64,000 nt of DNA from Hyphomicrobiales bacterium (GCA_026990765.1 JALXCV010000026.1:1-64000), one strand, 5' to 3'; positions 43,885 to 53,709 are shown, numbered from the stretch's first letter. Program-made: numbers and translations. The notes: a model not told the origin generated them from the sequence alone.

Positions 43885-44277
43885 ATGTATGAATCTACCA
43901 CACGCAATATCCGGGTAATTGTGAAACCGCAATATCTGGAAGAACAGTCAAAGCCTGATGAAAATTACTTTGTCTGGGCCTACAGGGTAATAATTGAGAA
44001 TAATGGCGATGAAACCGTCAAGCTGAACAGGCGCTACTGGGAAATTACTGACAGTGCCGGGCGAGTGCAGGAGGTGCGAGGGGCCGGGGTTGTTGGCGAA
44101 CAACCAAGATTGAAACCGGGGGAAAGTTTTGAATATACATCAGGTGCACCACTTGCTACTGCTTCCGGGTTCATGTCCGGTTGCTACTACATGCAAAATG
44201 CAGATGGTGAGGAGTTTGATGTGCAAATCCCCGGCTTTGCCCTTGACCAGCCGCATAGCAACAAGGCATTGCACTAG
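43885..44277 (+). CDS. apaG: ApaG protein
   Basis: Using the ATG at 43885 (GGA six bases before) gives 130 residues, the normal ApaG size. It is an all-beta fibronectin-like protein: RNIRVIVKPQYLEEQSKPDENYFVWAYRVIIEN, RYWEITDSAGRVQEVRGAGVVGEQP, and FEYTSGAPLATASGFMSG. ApaG is widely conserved and linked to cation homeostasis, with an unsettled mechanism. It stands alone, upstream of the deacetylase gene. Confidence 0.93.
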   Translation: MYESTTRNIRVIVKPQYLEEQSKPDENYFVWAYRVIIENNGDETVKLNRRYWEITDSAGRVQEVRGAGVVGEQPRLKPGESFEYTSGAPLATASGFMSGCYYMQNADGEEFDVQIPGFALDQPHSNKALH

Positions 44278-44373
44278 CATTAAGGTCACAGTGTCGAGTA
44301 TCATATTGTAAAAATACTTAAATATTATGTTCAGCACCAACCTGAAGCTGGCATAAAAAATGGAAAATAATAA

Positions 44374-45534
44374 ATGTCTGAAACTCATTTTACCAGTATC
44401 GACATGCTGGCAAAGCTGGTTGCCTTTGATACTACCAGCCGCAATTCAAACCTGCCACTGATTGAATTTGTGCAGAACTACCTTGAAGGTTTTGGTATTG
44501 ATTCAATCCTGATAGATTATGAAGCCGGTAAAAAAACCAATCTTTATGCCACGATCGGACCGGACAAAGCCGGTGGCATCGTGCTGTCTGGACATACTGA
44601 TGTCGTGCCGGTTGACGGGCAGGACTGGAGCAGCGATCCTTTCAGTCTGGAAGAAAGGGACGGTCTGTTATACGGGCGCGGCTCGGCTGACATGAAAGGC
44701 TTTATTGCTGTCATTCTGGCCATGGTGCCACAATTTCTGGCAAAGCCACTGAAAACTCCGGTTCATTTTGCTTTTTCATGCGATGAGGAAGTTGGCTGCA
44801 ACGGGGTTCGCCCGATGATTGACCACATCAAGCAGCATTTACCAAAACCATCAGCAGTTCTGGTCGGCGAGCCAACATCCATGCGGGTGGTAAATGCCCA
44901 CAAGAGCGCCACCAGGTTTGAAACTGTCGTAAACGGTCATGAGGCACATTCCAGCTGTTCACATCTTGGAGTCAATGCAATCCTCACTGCCGGCCAGCTA
45001 TTAGGTGAAATTGGCCGTATGTCAGAAGAATATCAGGCAATAGGTGATGTATCAGGCAGGTTTGATCCTGGATATACATCTTTCAATATCGGGGAAATCA
45101 AGGGCGGTACGGCAGGCAATATTATCCCTGGTCGATGCGCATTTGACTGGGAGACCCGGACCCTGCCTGAACACAAGACCGCCGATATAAAGGCAAGATT
45201 TAACCGCTTTGCCGACAGTCTGACACCAAAGATGAAGGCTGTCAGTCCTGATGCCGGAATTGAGACCATTGAAGTCAATTCAATCCCGTCACTTATGCCG
45301 GAAACTGACTCGCCAGCTGAAATTCTTGCCATGCACCTTGCCCAGGCAAATGGCAGTGAAGCTGTTTCATATGGTACTGAAGCCGGTCTGTTTCAGCAGG
45401 CAGGCATGCCGGCAGTTGTGTGTGGTCCCGGTAATATTGAACAGGCTCACAAATCCGATGAGTTTGTTGCAATAAGTGAGCTGGACAAATGTGAAACATT
45501 CATCCAGCGGCTCATAGATCACTGCAAGGCATAA
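44374..45534 (+). CDS. argE: Acetylornithine deacetylase ArgE-type (M20 family)
   Basis: A 386-residue zinc hydrolase. Metal ligands and the catalytic Glu are in VLSGHTDVVPVDGQDW, CDEEVGCNGVRP and LVGEPTSM; the dimerisation lid has GHEAHSSCSHLGVNAI, and FNIGEIKGGTAGNIIPGRC follows. It matches the alphaproteobacterial ArgE, which removes acetate from N-acetylornithine in arginine synthesis; close M20 relatives with other substrates cannot be excluded. Its stop codon abuts the 118-nt repeat. Confidence 0.88.
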   Translation: MSETHFTSIDMLAKLVAFDTTSRNSNLPLIEFVQNYLEGFGIDSILIDYEAGKKTNLYATIGPDKAGGIVLSGHTDVVPVDGQDWSSDPFSLEERDGLLYGRGSADMKGFIAVILAMVPQFLAKPLKTPVHFAFSCDEEVGCNGVRPMIDHIKQHLPKPSAVLVGEPTSMRVVNAHKSATRFETVVNGHEAHSSCSHLGVNAILTAGQLLGEIGRMSEEYQAIGDVSGRFDPGYTSFNIGEIKGGTAGNIIPGRCAFDWETRTLPEHKTADIKARFNRFADSLTPKMKAVSPDAGIETIEVNSIPSLMPETDSPAEILAMHLAQANGSEAVSYGTEAGLFQQAGMPAVVCGPGNIEQAHKSDEFVAISELDKCETFIQRLIDHCKA

Positions 45535-45652
45535 GCTGGCATCTGTAGCGTTAAGTTGAATTCACTTTGCTGATATGAACGGCCTTGCCTTGCATGACCT
45601 GCCTCATATCTGCAAGTGAAAGCTTGAATCCATTCAAATATAACAGGCGCTA
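45535..45652 (-). repeat. 118-nt structured repeat, copy 2
   Basis: The reverse complement of this segment matches 20671-20788, with nine substitutions across the 96-nt core (45543-45638). It fills the whole gap between the convergent argE and tadC and includes the last bases of tadC (its TAG). In this copy GATATGA / TCATATC pairs perfectly, where copy 1 has one mismatch, and the outer CACTT / AAGTG is kept. The insertion exactly between two stops suggests a mobile repeat or a bidirectional terminator module. Confidence 0.7.
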
Positions 45653-46624
45653 TGGTGTAGCCTTGATGTCCATGACCTGAATTGCTGCCGGGCCAAGCAA
45701 TACGATAAAAATTACCGGCAGGAAGAACAATACCATCGGAACTGTCAGTTTGGGCGGCAGCGCAGCGGCCTTTTTTTCAGCCAGCATCATCCGCATGTCG
45801 CGGTTTTCCTGAGCCAGAACCCGCAAGGCATTACCAACTGGAGTACCATAACGCTCTGACTGGATAAGACTGGTGGTAACCGACTTGACCGATTCAAGAC
45901 CGGTACGCTTGCCCAGATTGTCAAATGCCTTGATGCGATCGCCAAGATAGGAAAGTTCAGCATTGGTCAAGGTCAGTTCCTCGGCCAATGGTACTGATTG
46001 CGCACCAATTTCAAGGGCAACCCGTTTGAACGCAGCCTCAATTGACATGCCTGATTCAACACAGATCAGCAACAGGTCAAGCGCATCGGCCCATGCACCC
46101 TGAATAGATTGCTGGCGCCTCGATACCATATTTTTAAGAAACAGGTTTGGCAGATAGAACCCGGCAATAACCCCGAACATCATTGCTGTGAGACGCATGG
46201 GAGGTGCTACCGAATCAGCAAAAACCGTTGATGAATAGATGAATACAATTGCACCGGCCACCAATGGAGCAATCAGGCGAATGGCCAGAAAGGTTACCAG
46301 ATGTTTTTCTGATCGCAATCCCGCCTCACGCAGTCTTTTACGCGATGCTTCTGCTTCAAACAGTTTGCGCAGGTTAAGGGTTTCCACAATCTGGGCAACT
46401 GTTCCCTTGGGACGCTCACGCAGGCGGCTGGTTTGTTGCAGATCAGCAGTGCGACCGGCACGCATTCTCTGGCGCTCATTGGAAACAGATTTCATTCTGG
46501 CTCGCAACTTGTCGCCCTGCATGATAGGAGCAGCCAAGGTCAAAATTGTAACAAACACAGAAATTGCCACAAGCAAGGTTACTGCATTTCTCAGTTCCAG
46601 AAGTTGGGCCAGTTGATCTATCAT
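45650..46624 (-). CDS. tadC: Tad pilus inner-membrane protein TadC
   Basis: A 324-residue type II secretion F-domain protein. Four membrane helices are visible (near 12-32, 120-160 and at the C-terminus VPMVLFFLPVIFIVLLGPAAI), and the cytosolic F domain reads WADALDLLLICVESGMSIEAAFKRVA. It pairs with TadB as the pilus platform driven by CpaF. It is the last gene of the operon; tadD, which often follows, is absent. Confidence 0.92.
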   Translation of the reverse strand: MIDQLAQLLELRNAVTLLVAISVFVTILTLAAPIMQGDKLRARMKSVSNERQRMRAGRTADLQQTSRLRERPKGTVAQIVETLNLRKLFEAEASRKRLREAGLRSEKHLVTFLAIRLIAPLVAGAIVFIYSSTVFADSVAPPMRLTAMMFGVIAGFYLPNLFLKNMVSRRQQSIQGAWADALDLLLICVESGMSIEAAFKRVALEIGAQSVPLAEELTLTNAELSYLGDRIKAFDNLGKRTGLESVKSVTTSLIQSERYGTPVGNALRVLAQENRDMRMMLAEKKAAALPPKLTVPMVLFFLPVIFIVLLGPAAIQVMDIKATP

Positions 46625-46648
46625 TTAACTTTACAGCCTGTTTTAGAA

Positions 46649-47656
46649 TTAAATATTGAAGTTGATCATTTTGCGCATGACCATCACCCCGGTAAACATC
46701 CACAATCCTGAACCGGCAATCATGATATGGCCGGTCTGGGTTTCAAACATCGGGTTCAGATATTCCGGGTTAAGGATCATCATGCCGCCACAGATAACAA
46801 AGGGCAAAGAACCGATAATCATTGCTGATGCCTTGGCTTCCTGGGAAACCGCCTGAATCTTGGCCTTCATTTTTTTGCGATCACGCAAAACATGGGAAAG
46901 ATTATCCAGCGCTTCAGCCAGATTACCACCGGTGCTTTTCTGGATAGACATGACAATTGCCAGAAAATTGACTTCAGAAAGCGGCATACGATCAACCATG
47001 CGCTCAACCCCCTGATCAACCGTGATGCCAACACGCTGGCCTTCAACGACTTCCAGAAATTCAGGGCCAACCGGTGCTGCCATTTCTGTGGCAATGACCT
47101 TCATTGCATCAGTGATCGGCAAACCGGCTTTCAGACCGCGGACCATAACATCAATAGCATCGGCAAAACCGTCCAGAAAATTTTCCTGACGGCGTTTGGT
47201 CAGATAACCAATGAACCATCTTGGCAAACCAAGTGTACCGGCAACACCACCAGCTATGGCAACAATGAGCGGAACCCCGGCCAGCAAAATGCCAAATGCC
47301 ACAATCACACCGGTTATGGCTGAAAATATCCAGAAACCCTGAATTGACAGATCAAGACCGGCGCGTTTTATCATGATCCGCAAACTTGGTTTCTTTTTCT
47401 GTTTTTTGTGCTTTTCTTCAAGCTTGATAAGTGATTCCTGAATTTGCACCCGGCGTTTGGTGTTCTTGTCTTCAGACAGGCGTTCGCGAATACTGGCCTT
47501 TTTGGCATCAGTACCGACAGCAACAGTGGCAACACGTTTGGAAATATCAGCCTGGCCATTAATTTGCGGCAGAAAGATCGCAACAACCAGTGCACCAACA
47601 GCCAGAGCTGCCAGCAACACCAGGGCAATTGTTACAAGTGTATCACTAAATTCCAT
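46649..47656 (-). CDS. tadB: Tad pilus inner-membrane protein TadB
   Basis: The ATG at 47656 with AAGG seven bases upstream gives 335 residues. It has the F domain of the Tad platform: FADAIDVMVRGLKAGLPITDAMKVIATE and LAIVMSIQKSTGGNLAEALDNLSHVLRDRKKMK. Membrane helices lie at the N-terminus, near residues 110-150, and at the C-terminus. It lies 24 bp before tadC and 119 bp after cpaF, a gap that holds a small hairpin. Confidence 0.92.
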   Translation of the reverse strand: MEFSDTLVTIALVLLAALAVGALVVAIFLPQINGQADISKRVATVAVGTDAKKASIRERLSEDKNTKRRVQIQESLIKLEEKHKKQKKKPSLRIMIKRAGLDLSIQGFWIFSAITGVIVAFGILLAGVPLIVAIAGGVAGTLGLPRWFIGYLTKRRQENFLDGFADAIDVMVRGLKAGLPITDAMKVIATEMAAPVGPEFLEVVEGQRVGITVDQGVERMVDRMPLSEVNFLAIVMSIQKSTGGNLAEALDNLSHVLRDRKKMKAKIQAVSQEAKASAMIIGSLPFVICGGMMILNPEYLNPMFETQTGHIMIAGSGLWMFTGVMVMRKMINFNI

Positions 47657-47744
47657 CAGCACACCTTACGCTTCAAAACAGAGCTGCCTTTGATCATTCA
47701 ACATGCCTGCAAGGCTGGCAGTTCATTATTGGGTTTTCTGGAAA

Positions 47745-47758
47745 TCGCTCTTGAGCGA
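47745..47758 (-). other. Small hairpin between cpaF and tadB
   Basis: TCGCTC and GAGCGA pair across two bases in the gap between cpaF and tadB. A weak attenuator or mRNA-stability element is possible; there is no good T run. Confidence 0.25.
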
Positions 47759-47775
47759 CAAATCCAGTATTAAAA

Positions 47776-49296
47776 CTAGCTTTCTTCAGTTCTGACTTCG
47801 GCTTTTTCCAGGGCCTCGGCCAGTCTTGCTTCTTCATTGTAATATCTGGCTCGATCCCAGAAGTGCGGGCGGGCAATACCGGTTGAGCGATGTCGCCCGA
47901 TAATGTCGCCATTCTTGTCCTCACCCACTATGTCGTAGACAAACAGGTCCTGGGTAATAATAACATCGCCTTCCATACCAATTACTTCGGTTATGTGAGT
48001 AATGCGGCGCGAACCATCACGCAGCCGGGCGGCCTGAACAATAACATCGATTGAACCAACGATCATTTCCTTGATGGTTTTGGACGGCAGGGAAAAGCCA
48101 CCCATGGTAATCATCGATTCAAGCCTTGAAAGAGCCTCGCGCGGCGAGTTGGAGTGAAGGGTTCCCATTGAACCATCATGACCGGTATTCATCGCCTGCA
48201 GCAGGTCAAATGCTTCAGGTCCACGCACTTCGCCCACGATAATCCGTTCCGGGCGCATACGCAGGCAGTTCTTGACCAGATCGCGCATGGTGATTTCACC
48301 TTCACCTTCCAGATTTGGCGGTCTGGTTTCGAGTCGAACCACATGCGGCTGCTGCAATTGCAATTCGGCAGCATCTTCGCAGGTGATGACGCGCTCATCT
48401 TCATCAACGAAAGCGGTCAGTGTATTAAGCAGGGTGGTTTTGCCCGAACCGGTACCACCAGAGATCAGTACATTACATCTGACCCTGCCAATAATTGACA
48501 AGATTGTAGCACCTTCTGGAGTAATCGACTTGAATTTCACCAGATCACTGAGTTTCAGGCGGTCTTTTTTAAATTTACGAATTGTCAGGGCCGGACCATC
48601 AATGGCAAGCGGTGGCACAATGACATTGACGCGTGAACCATCGGGCAGACGGGCATCACAGATCGGGCTGGCTTCATCGACCCGGCGACCAATCTGACTC
48701 ACAATACGCTGGGCAATATTCAAAAGCTGGGCATTGTCACGGAACCGTACATTGGTCTGTTCCATCTTGCCTTCAGTTTCAATAAAGGTAAGGTCGGCAC
48801 CATTGATCATGATATCGGCAATATCATCACGGGCCAGTAATGGTTCAAGCGGGCCATATCCCAGAACATCATTGCAGATATCTTCGAGCAGCTCTTCCTG
48901 CTCGGCAATCGACATTGCAACATCTTTCAGGGAAAGAATTTCATTGACAATATCGCGTATCTCATCGCGGGCGCTCTCGGCATCAAGCTGACCAAGCTGG
49001 GTGAGATCAATTGCATCAATCAGGGCATTGAATACTACTGATTTGATATTGTAGTAACTGTCAGTCTTTGATTGCTGGGGGGCTTGTGTTTTCAGATCAG
49101 TTTTGGCTGGAACACTGGCCTGTGGTGGCTCTGCAGGAGCAGCCTGGGGGGTTGCGCCCAAAGGTTCACCAAGATCGGGTATATGGGTATTGATAGCACC
49201 TGGTGCAGCAGCAGGATCCAGCCCCTGAGGCGGGGCCGGCTGGCCGACAGGAGCCGGGCTGGCTGTATTACTGATATCACCACGTTTTCCAAACAT
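47776..49296 (-). CDS. cpaF: Tad pilus assembly ATPase CpaF (TadA)
   Basis: A 506-residue type II/IV secretion ATPase. A Pro/Ala/Gln-rich N-terminus (about 1-80) is followed by the ATPase core with Walker A CNVLISGGTGSGKTTLLNTL (about 277-296), a Walker B/Asp box in RVITCEDAAELQLQQPHVVRLETR, and MRPERIIVGEVRGPEAFDLLQAMNTGHDGS. It powers pilus extension and retraction. It starts right at the cpaE stop. Confidence 0.95.
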   Translation of the reverse strand: MFGKRGDISNTASPAPVGQPAPPQGLDPAAAPGAINTHIPDLGEPLGATPQAAPAEPPQASVPAKTDLKTQAPQQSKTDSYYNIKSVVFNALIDAIDLTQLGQLDAESARDEIRDIVNEILSLKDVAMSIAEQEELLEDICNDVLGYGPLEPLLARDDIADIMINGADLTFIETEGKMEQTNVRFRDNAQLLNIAQRIVSQIGRRVDEASPICDARLPDGSRVNVIVPPLAIDGPALTIRKFKKDRLKLSDLVKFKSITPEGATILSIIGRVRCNVLISGGTGSGKTTLLNTLTAFVDEDERVITCEDAAELQLQQPHVVRLETRPPNLEGEGEITMRDLVKNCLRMRPERIIVGEVRGPEAFDLLQAMNTGHDGSMGTLHSNSPREALSRLESMITMGGFSLPSKTIKEMIVGSIDVIVQAARLRDGSRRITHITEVIGMEGDVIITQDLFVYDIVGEDKNGDIIGRHRSTGIARPHFWDRARYYNEEARLAEALEKAEVRTEES

Positions 49297-50550
49297 TTAT
49301 TTTTTCCCCAGTGATTTTAATTTCTTCAGAAAATCCAGACTGGATTTTTTCTTGCCTTTATCAGGAGTTTTTCCGGTTAAAATCTGGACGAGAGCTGCAA
49401 GTGATTCAGCTCCATTTGATTTTGGCGAAACATCGAAAACCATCTGACCATTTGTTGTTGCCGTGCCAAAGGTCTGGGCATCATGCTGAATGACAACACT
49501 TGGTTGAATACCAACACCCTTGGCAAAATCAGCTACAGGAACTTCAGGACGTTTCGGCATACCGACCTGATTGATAACCAGCTTGGGTGGGCCATCATTT
49601 TGACGGGCAGCTTTCAACTGATCGATAATATTTTTGGTATTGCGCAGGCTGGCAAGCTCTGGAGTTGCCGTAATAACCACCTCATCTGCCTGAATCAGTG
49701 TCTGTTTTGACCATGGCATCCAGATATTTGGAACGTCAATAATTACATAAGGCACTGAATTGCGGACTTCATCAAGTACTGTCTGCAACGCATCCTTGGA
49801 GACTTCATATTCCCGGTCAACCGAGGTTGGAGCCAGTAATAATGACAGTTTTTCAGTGCATTTCGTCAATAGACGGTCAATAAGTGTCTGGTCGATACGT
49901 TCAGGAGAGCTGAGTGCTTCGGCGATGCCCTGAATACCATCATTGTTAAAATCCAGACCAACTGTGCCAAATGGCAGGTCAAGGTCAACAATGACAGTAT
50001 CGGCAAGATATGTTTTTGACAGATACCAGCCGACATTATGGGCTATGGTGCTTGAGCCAACCCCGCCCTTGGAACCGACAAAAGCTATTGTATGGCCTAT
50101 AGGACTGGCTTCTGGATCAGCATAGAGATTGGAAACAGCCTCAATAATCTGCATCTCATTTACAGGAGCAACCAGATATTCACTGACGCCTGCACGAATA
50201 AGATCGCGATACAAGATAACATCATTGAGATGCCCGATGACAATCACTTTGGTGGAAGGATCACAAACCTGGGCAAGGGCTCCCAGCTCGTTCATTACTT
50301 CTTCGCGTGAGCGTGAGCATTCAACGAACAGCACTTCTGGTGTCTGTTGCTGGTGAAACACCTGAATTGCTGCCTGAATTCCGCCCAGTTTTACATCGAC
50401 ATGGGCGCGAGCCAGACGACGGTCACGACCAACTGCCTGCAAAACATTTGCAGTATTTTGATCTTCGCAATAGGCGTGAATATTTACCCGCGGGACAATA
50501 GCAGTTACGCTGTTTGCCTGGTCAGGTTGGTATTGTGCTTGCTGTGTCAT
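49297..50550 (-). CDS. cpaE: Tad pilus localisation protein CpaE (TadZ)
   Basis: A 417-residue protein: a receiver-like N-terminal domain (about 22-150, without a clear acceptor Asp) and a MinD/ParA-type ATPase domain starting at HTIAFVGSKGGVGSSTIAHNVGW, a deviant Walker A. CpaE places the pilus machine at the pole. The Ser-Ser end of the P-loop is typical of this family. Confidence 0.93.
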   Translation of the reverse strand: MTQQAQYQPDQANSVTAIVPRVNIHAYCEDQNTANVLQAVGRDRRLARAHVDVKLGGIQAAIQVFHQQQTPEVLFVECSRSREEVMNELGALAQVCDPSTKVIVIGHLNDVILYRDLIRAGVSEYLVAPVNEMQIIEAVSNLYADPEASPIGHTIAFVGSKGGVGSSTIAHNVGWYLSKTYLADTVIVDLDLPFGTVGLDFNNDGIQGIAEALSSPERIDQTLIDRLLTKCTEKLSLLLAPTSVDREYEVSKDALQTVLDEVRNSVPYVIIDVPNIWMPWSKQTLIQADEVVITATPELASLRNTKNIIDQLKAARQNDGPPKLVINQVGMPKRPEVPVADFAKGVGIQPSVVIQHDAQTFGTATTNGQMVFDVSPKSNGAESLAALVQILTGKTPDKGKKKSSLDFLKKLKSLGKK

Positions 50551-50581
50551 TGGTTATTACCCGTGCCTGTAGAATTGTTGA

Positions 50582-51277
50582 TCAAGATTTGCCCTTGTCA
50601 GTCGAATTGACTGTTGAGTTTTCATCCGCGGGGGTTGTCGGGCTCTTGGGTGTACGATAATCGACAAATACCTTGGACCTGCGCATTGGATCAGCCGGTG
50701 TCATGGTGCGTGGTGTTTCCAGATCCTTCGGATTTGCAATCATTGCTGCCAGATTGTGCCGGGAATAACAGGCAAAATCGCCATATACTTCATTTGATCC
50801 GGTATCGGTAAATCTGGTTTGCCTGCCATCACATTTTTTGGTTTTGGCAAATTTGCGGACAAAGGACAGTGAAACCGGGGCACCATTGCGACCTGGATAG
50901 GTAGTGTGATGCAACCGGGAACCAGAAACGCCCTGCTCGGCAAATATCTGTGTTACCCTGCCGGCGATCACATCGCCATTTACACTGTTTCGGGGACGGC
51001 GAATATTGATTGATTGCGCCGCTGTTTCATGTGCCTGCTGGGCAAAGCGGGTTACAGCATCAATCTGTGCCGGTGTCATCCGGGCTGATTTGGTTGGCAC
51101 ATTGACCTTGATCGTTCCCTTGACCACCTCAATCGGATAGCGTTCGGAATGTGAGACCGGAACATATACATCGTCAAACTCACCATTCATTCCATTACTG
51201 CAGGCTGCAACCATGGCTGTAACTGCTATTGCAGTGCCGGTACGGGCAAGTCTTGCAAACAAACTAACAATACGCAT
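50582..51277 (-). CDS. cpaD: Tad pilus lipoprotein CpaD
   Basis: A 231-residue lipoprotein with signal and lipobox AVTAMVAACSNG (Cys about 26). It has the CpaD features: VPVSHSERYPIEVVKGTIKVNVPTKSARMTP near the start, and EVYGDFACYSRHNLAAMIANPKDLETPRTMTPADPMRR toward the end. It is an outer-membrane partner of the secretin CpaC, whose gene precedes it by 27 bp. Confidence 0.9.
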   Translation of the reverse strand: MRIVSLFARLARTGTAIAVTAMVAACSNGMNGEFDDVYVPVSHSERYPIEVVKGTIKVNVPTKSARMTPAQIDAVTRFAQQAHETAAQSINIRRPRNSVNGDVIAGRVTQIFAEQGVSGSRLHHTTYPGRNGAPVSLSFVRKFAKTKKCDGRQTRFTDTGSNEVYGDFACYSRHNLAAMIANPKDLETPRTMTPADPMRRSKVFVDYRTPKSPTTPADENSTVNSTDKGKS

Positions 51278-51304
51278 CGAATTTACTCCTTAAAGGCATT
51301 CATT

Positions 51305-52744
51305 TCATTCGACGATGAAGCCAACATTTCCGTGATAGGTTTCCCCGGAAACACCTTTTGAACCAAACACCTTGTTCAGACGACCAAACAATATGGTCTG
51401 GGTGTCTGTAGCCACAGCCGATCTGTCTGTCGGGGCAACAAGTTGCTTTTCATTTACCGGGCGAACGATATAGGGCGTTACAATAATTGCCAGTTCTGAC
51501 AATTTTTGCTGATAATCGCGTGAGCGAAACAATGCACCCAGTATCGGCAGATTTTTCATTCCTGGCAGACCATTGATAGCCTGCTGGGTCTTTTCCTGAA
51601 TAAGGCCGGCCATTGCCAGAGAACCGCCTGATGGCAATTCAACTGTGGTTTCCGCCCGCCTGACAGTCAGGGAGGGAATGGAGATGGAGCTGAGAATGAT
51701 AGCATTTTCAGGGGACAGTTCAGAAACTTCAGTATTCAGTTTCAAGGATATCCTGCCACCGGTCAGCACCACCGGGGTAAAGCCAAGGCCTACACCGAAT
51801 TTTTTGAACTCAATGGAAATCTGACCATTATCAACACCAACCGGGATCGGGAATTCACCACCAGCCAGGAATTTCGCACTTTCCCCAGAAACAGCGGTAA
51901 GGGTTGGTTCTGCCAGAGTTTTCAGATAGCCATCACGTTCCATTGCCCGCAATACTGCACCTGAGCCATTGGCGGTTGATATGCCGTAACCGGGAGAACC
52001 AAAGCTGGTAGAAAATGGAGGAGCACTGCCCACGGTCAAAGGTCCGCCATTAAGCGAGAACGGGGATACTGTCAGCAATTGTACTGCCTTGCTGCCCAGC
52101 TTCAGGGCTTTATTGGTATCTATGCCGAACTGCTTGAGTACTTCACGCTGAACTTCAGCAATCTTTACCTTGAGTGCAACCTGTTCAAGTCCGGCAACCG
52201 AGATGGTAGAGAGAACTTTTTTCTCATCATCAGTGTATTTTGCTGCCAGATCAACAGCCAGTCTGGCCTGGGCCGGGGATTTGGCAACACCGCCAAGAAC
52301 CACATTCTCATTTACGGTTTCAACTGTAATCCTGTTTCCAGGCATTACCCGCTGAAACAGTTTTTGCAGGGCCTTCATGTCACGGGCAACTTCAATATCC
52401 AGATTGAGAATCTGACGACCTTTTGAATCAAAGAAGAAAACATTGGTCTGCCCGGCTTTTTTGGCAAAAAGATAAGCCATGCGCTGGGTTCGCACCACTG
52501 CATCTACAATAGCCGGATTACCGATGAGAACATCCTGGGCATTGGCAGGAAGCCTTACCACCACAGATTTGTTAAGACCGATGCGAACAAACTGCCCGCC
52601 CTGCACCTGACCGGCAGTTGCCGGGGCCTGAGCCAGTATGGTTGCAAATGTGAATGACAAAATCAGCGTAATCGCAAGCATCTTGTTCATTGCCAGTGCT
52701 TTCAGCATTGTTGCACCTGTTATTCTGGTTAGAGACAATTTCAT
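51305..52744 (-). CDS. cpaC: Tad pilus secretin CpaC (RcpA)
   Basis: A 479-residue outer-membrane secretin. A signal region (starting at one of several Met; about 1-45, ending ATAG) is followed by the N-terminal domain (FVRIGLNKSVVVRLPANAQDVLIGNPAIVDAVV), a BON-like part, and the secretin core (EPTLTAVSGESAKFLAGGEFPIPV; SGGSLAMAGLIQEKTQQAINGLPGMKNLPILGALFRS). It forms the pore for the Flp pilus. Confidence 0.94.
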   Translation of the reverse strand: MKLSLTRITGATMLKALAMNKMLAITLILSFTFATILAQAPATAGQVQGGQFVRIGLNKSVVVRLPANAQDVLIGNPAIVDAVVRTQRMAYLFAKKAGQTNVFFFDSKGRQILNLDIEVARDMKALQKLFQRVMPGNRITVETVNENVVLGGVAKSPAQARLAVDLAAKYTDDEKKVLSTISVAGLEQVALKVKIAEVQREVLKQFGIDTNKALKLGSKAVQLLTVSPFSLNGGPLTVGSAPPFSTSFGSPGYGISTANGSGAVLRAMERDGYLKTLAEPTLTAVSGESAKFLAGGEFPIPVGVDNGQISIEFKKFGVGLGFTPVVLTGGRISLKLNTEVSELSPENAIILSSISIPSLTVRRAETTVELPSGGSLAMAGLIQEKTQQAINGLPGMKNLPILGALFRSRDYQQKLSELAIIVTPYIVRPVNEKQLVAPTDRSAVATDTQTILFGRLNKVFGSKGVSGETYHGNVGFIVE

Positions 52745-52756
52745 CTTGTGACCGCC

Positions 52757-53578
52757 CTATTTGGTTGACGCTGTCTGGCTTCTGGCGCCATAGCGAAAAA
52801 TATTGATTTCATTGCCGGTTGAACCCTTGGCATAACGCGGAGAAAGTTTTGGAACATCATCCCCCATCTTTTTTGATCCGGCATCAGCCAGTGCCCGCAA
52901 TGCCAGGGTAAGCTGCCCGGAAGTCTCCACTTTAGCCAGGACTTCTGCCTGTTCGGGTGTTAATTCCAGAGTGGCAGTTTTGGAAACTGCAAACTGCTCA
53001 CCATCATCACCAGTCTTGTAAGTCTGATCCACTGCCAGAACCCTGACATTGGTGATTACTGTCTCACTTACAGTTACCGGCTGGCTTGATCCGTCAAACT
53101 TGTCCTTGCGGGTTACCAGTACATCCACCCGGTCATTTGGCAGGATAAAGCCACCTGCACCGGTTGCTGCCGAGATACGTACAGAAATTGCCCGATATCC
53201 GCTGGGCAGCATTGCCGCCATGAAACCATTTGATGTTTCCAGGATAAGTTTGCGTTCACTTACCGGTTCATCCTTGTAAAGAGCAACCCTGGCTCTGGTA
53301 TTCTTCAGCTTTGACATGGCCTTTGGCCGTGAGCTTATGGTTATCATGCCAGAACCTACCAGGTCCTTTGGCCAGTCAACCCATTTCATATTTGCGCCTG
53401 AAAGCCGCTCACCTACCGAAAGATCACGGGCCATGACCAGAACCTTGGTTTTTTCGACCTTGTTGACCTCGATGATTTTTTGCTGAGGTTTCTTGCCTAC
53501 AAGATCCTTTACCAGAAACGCTGCCAGAGCGGCTGAGGCTAGCGCTACTCCCAAAAATATAACCCTGGATTTACTCAT
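52757..53578 (-). CDS. cpaB: Tad pilus protein CpaB (RcpC)
   Basis: A 273-residue periplasmic protein anchored by one N-terminal helix (FLGVALASAALAAFLV). It carries a SAF domain (VLVMARDLSVGERLSGANMKWVDWP) and the RcpC motif RAISVRISAATGAGGFILPNDRVDVLVT. It is the first gene of cpaBCDEF-tadBC. A TTAA(C/T)CAT-type double motif stands 75-90 bp upstream. Confidence 0.92.
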   Translation of the reverse strand: MSKSRVIFLGVALASAALAAFLVKDLVGKKPQQKIIEVNKVEKTKVLVMARDLSVGERLSGANMKWVDWPKDLVGSGMITISSRPKAMSKLKNTRARVALYKDEPVSERKLILETSNGFMAAMLPSGYRAISVRISAATGAGGFILPNDRVDVLVTRKDKFDGSSQPVTVSETVITNVRVLAVDQTYKTGDDGEQFAVSKTATLELTPEQAEVLAKVETSGQLTLALRALADAGSKKMGDDVPKLSPRYAKGSTGNEINIFRYGARSQTASTK

Positions 53579-53652
53579 TTTAAACTTCCTGACTTAACAG
53601 CCCTGATTAACCTGACCGAAATTGCTGTAGATTTATGATTAACGGGCAAACA

Positions 53653-53667
53653 ATAAATTATGGTTAA
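53653..53667 (-). promoter_or_regulatory. Near-consensus CtrA-type site upstream of cpaB
   Basis: On the minus strand TTAACCATAATTTAT differs in one position from TTAA-N7-TTAA and starts with the TTAACCAT variant. A related TTAATCATAAAT follows closer to the gene. In Caulobacter CtrA drives pilus genes, which gives biological sense, but the fit is not exact. Confidence 0.35.
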
Positions 53668-53709
53668 TGCTTTCCAAATTTGTTGCTGTGGTTGTAAAGG
53701 GTTGCATTC

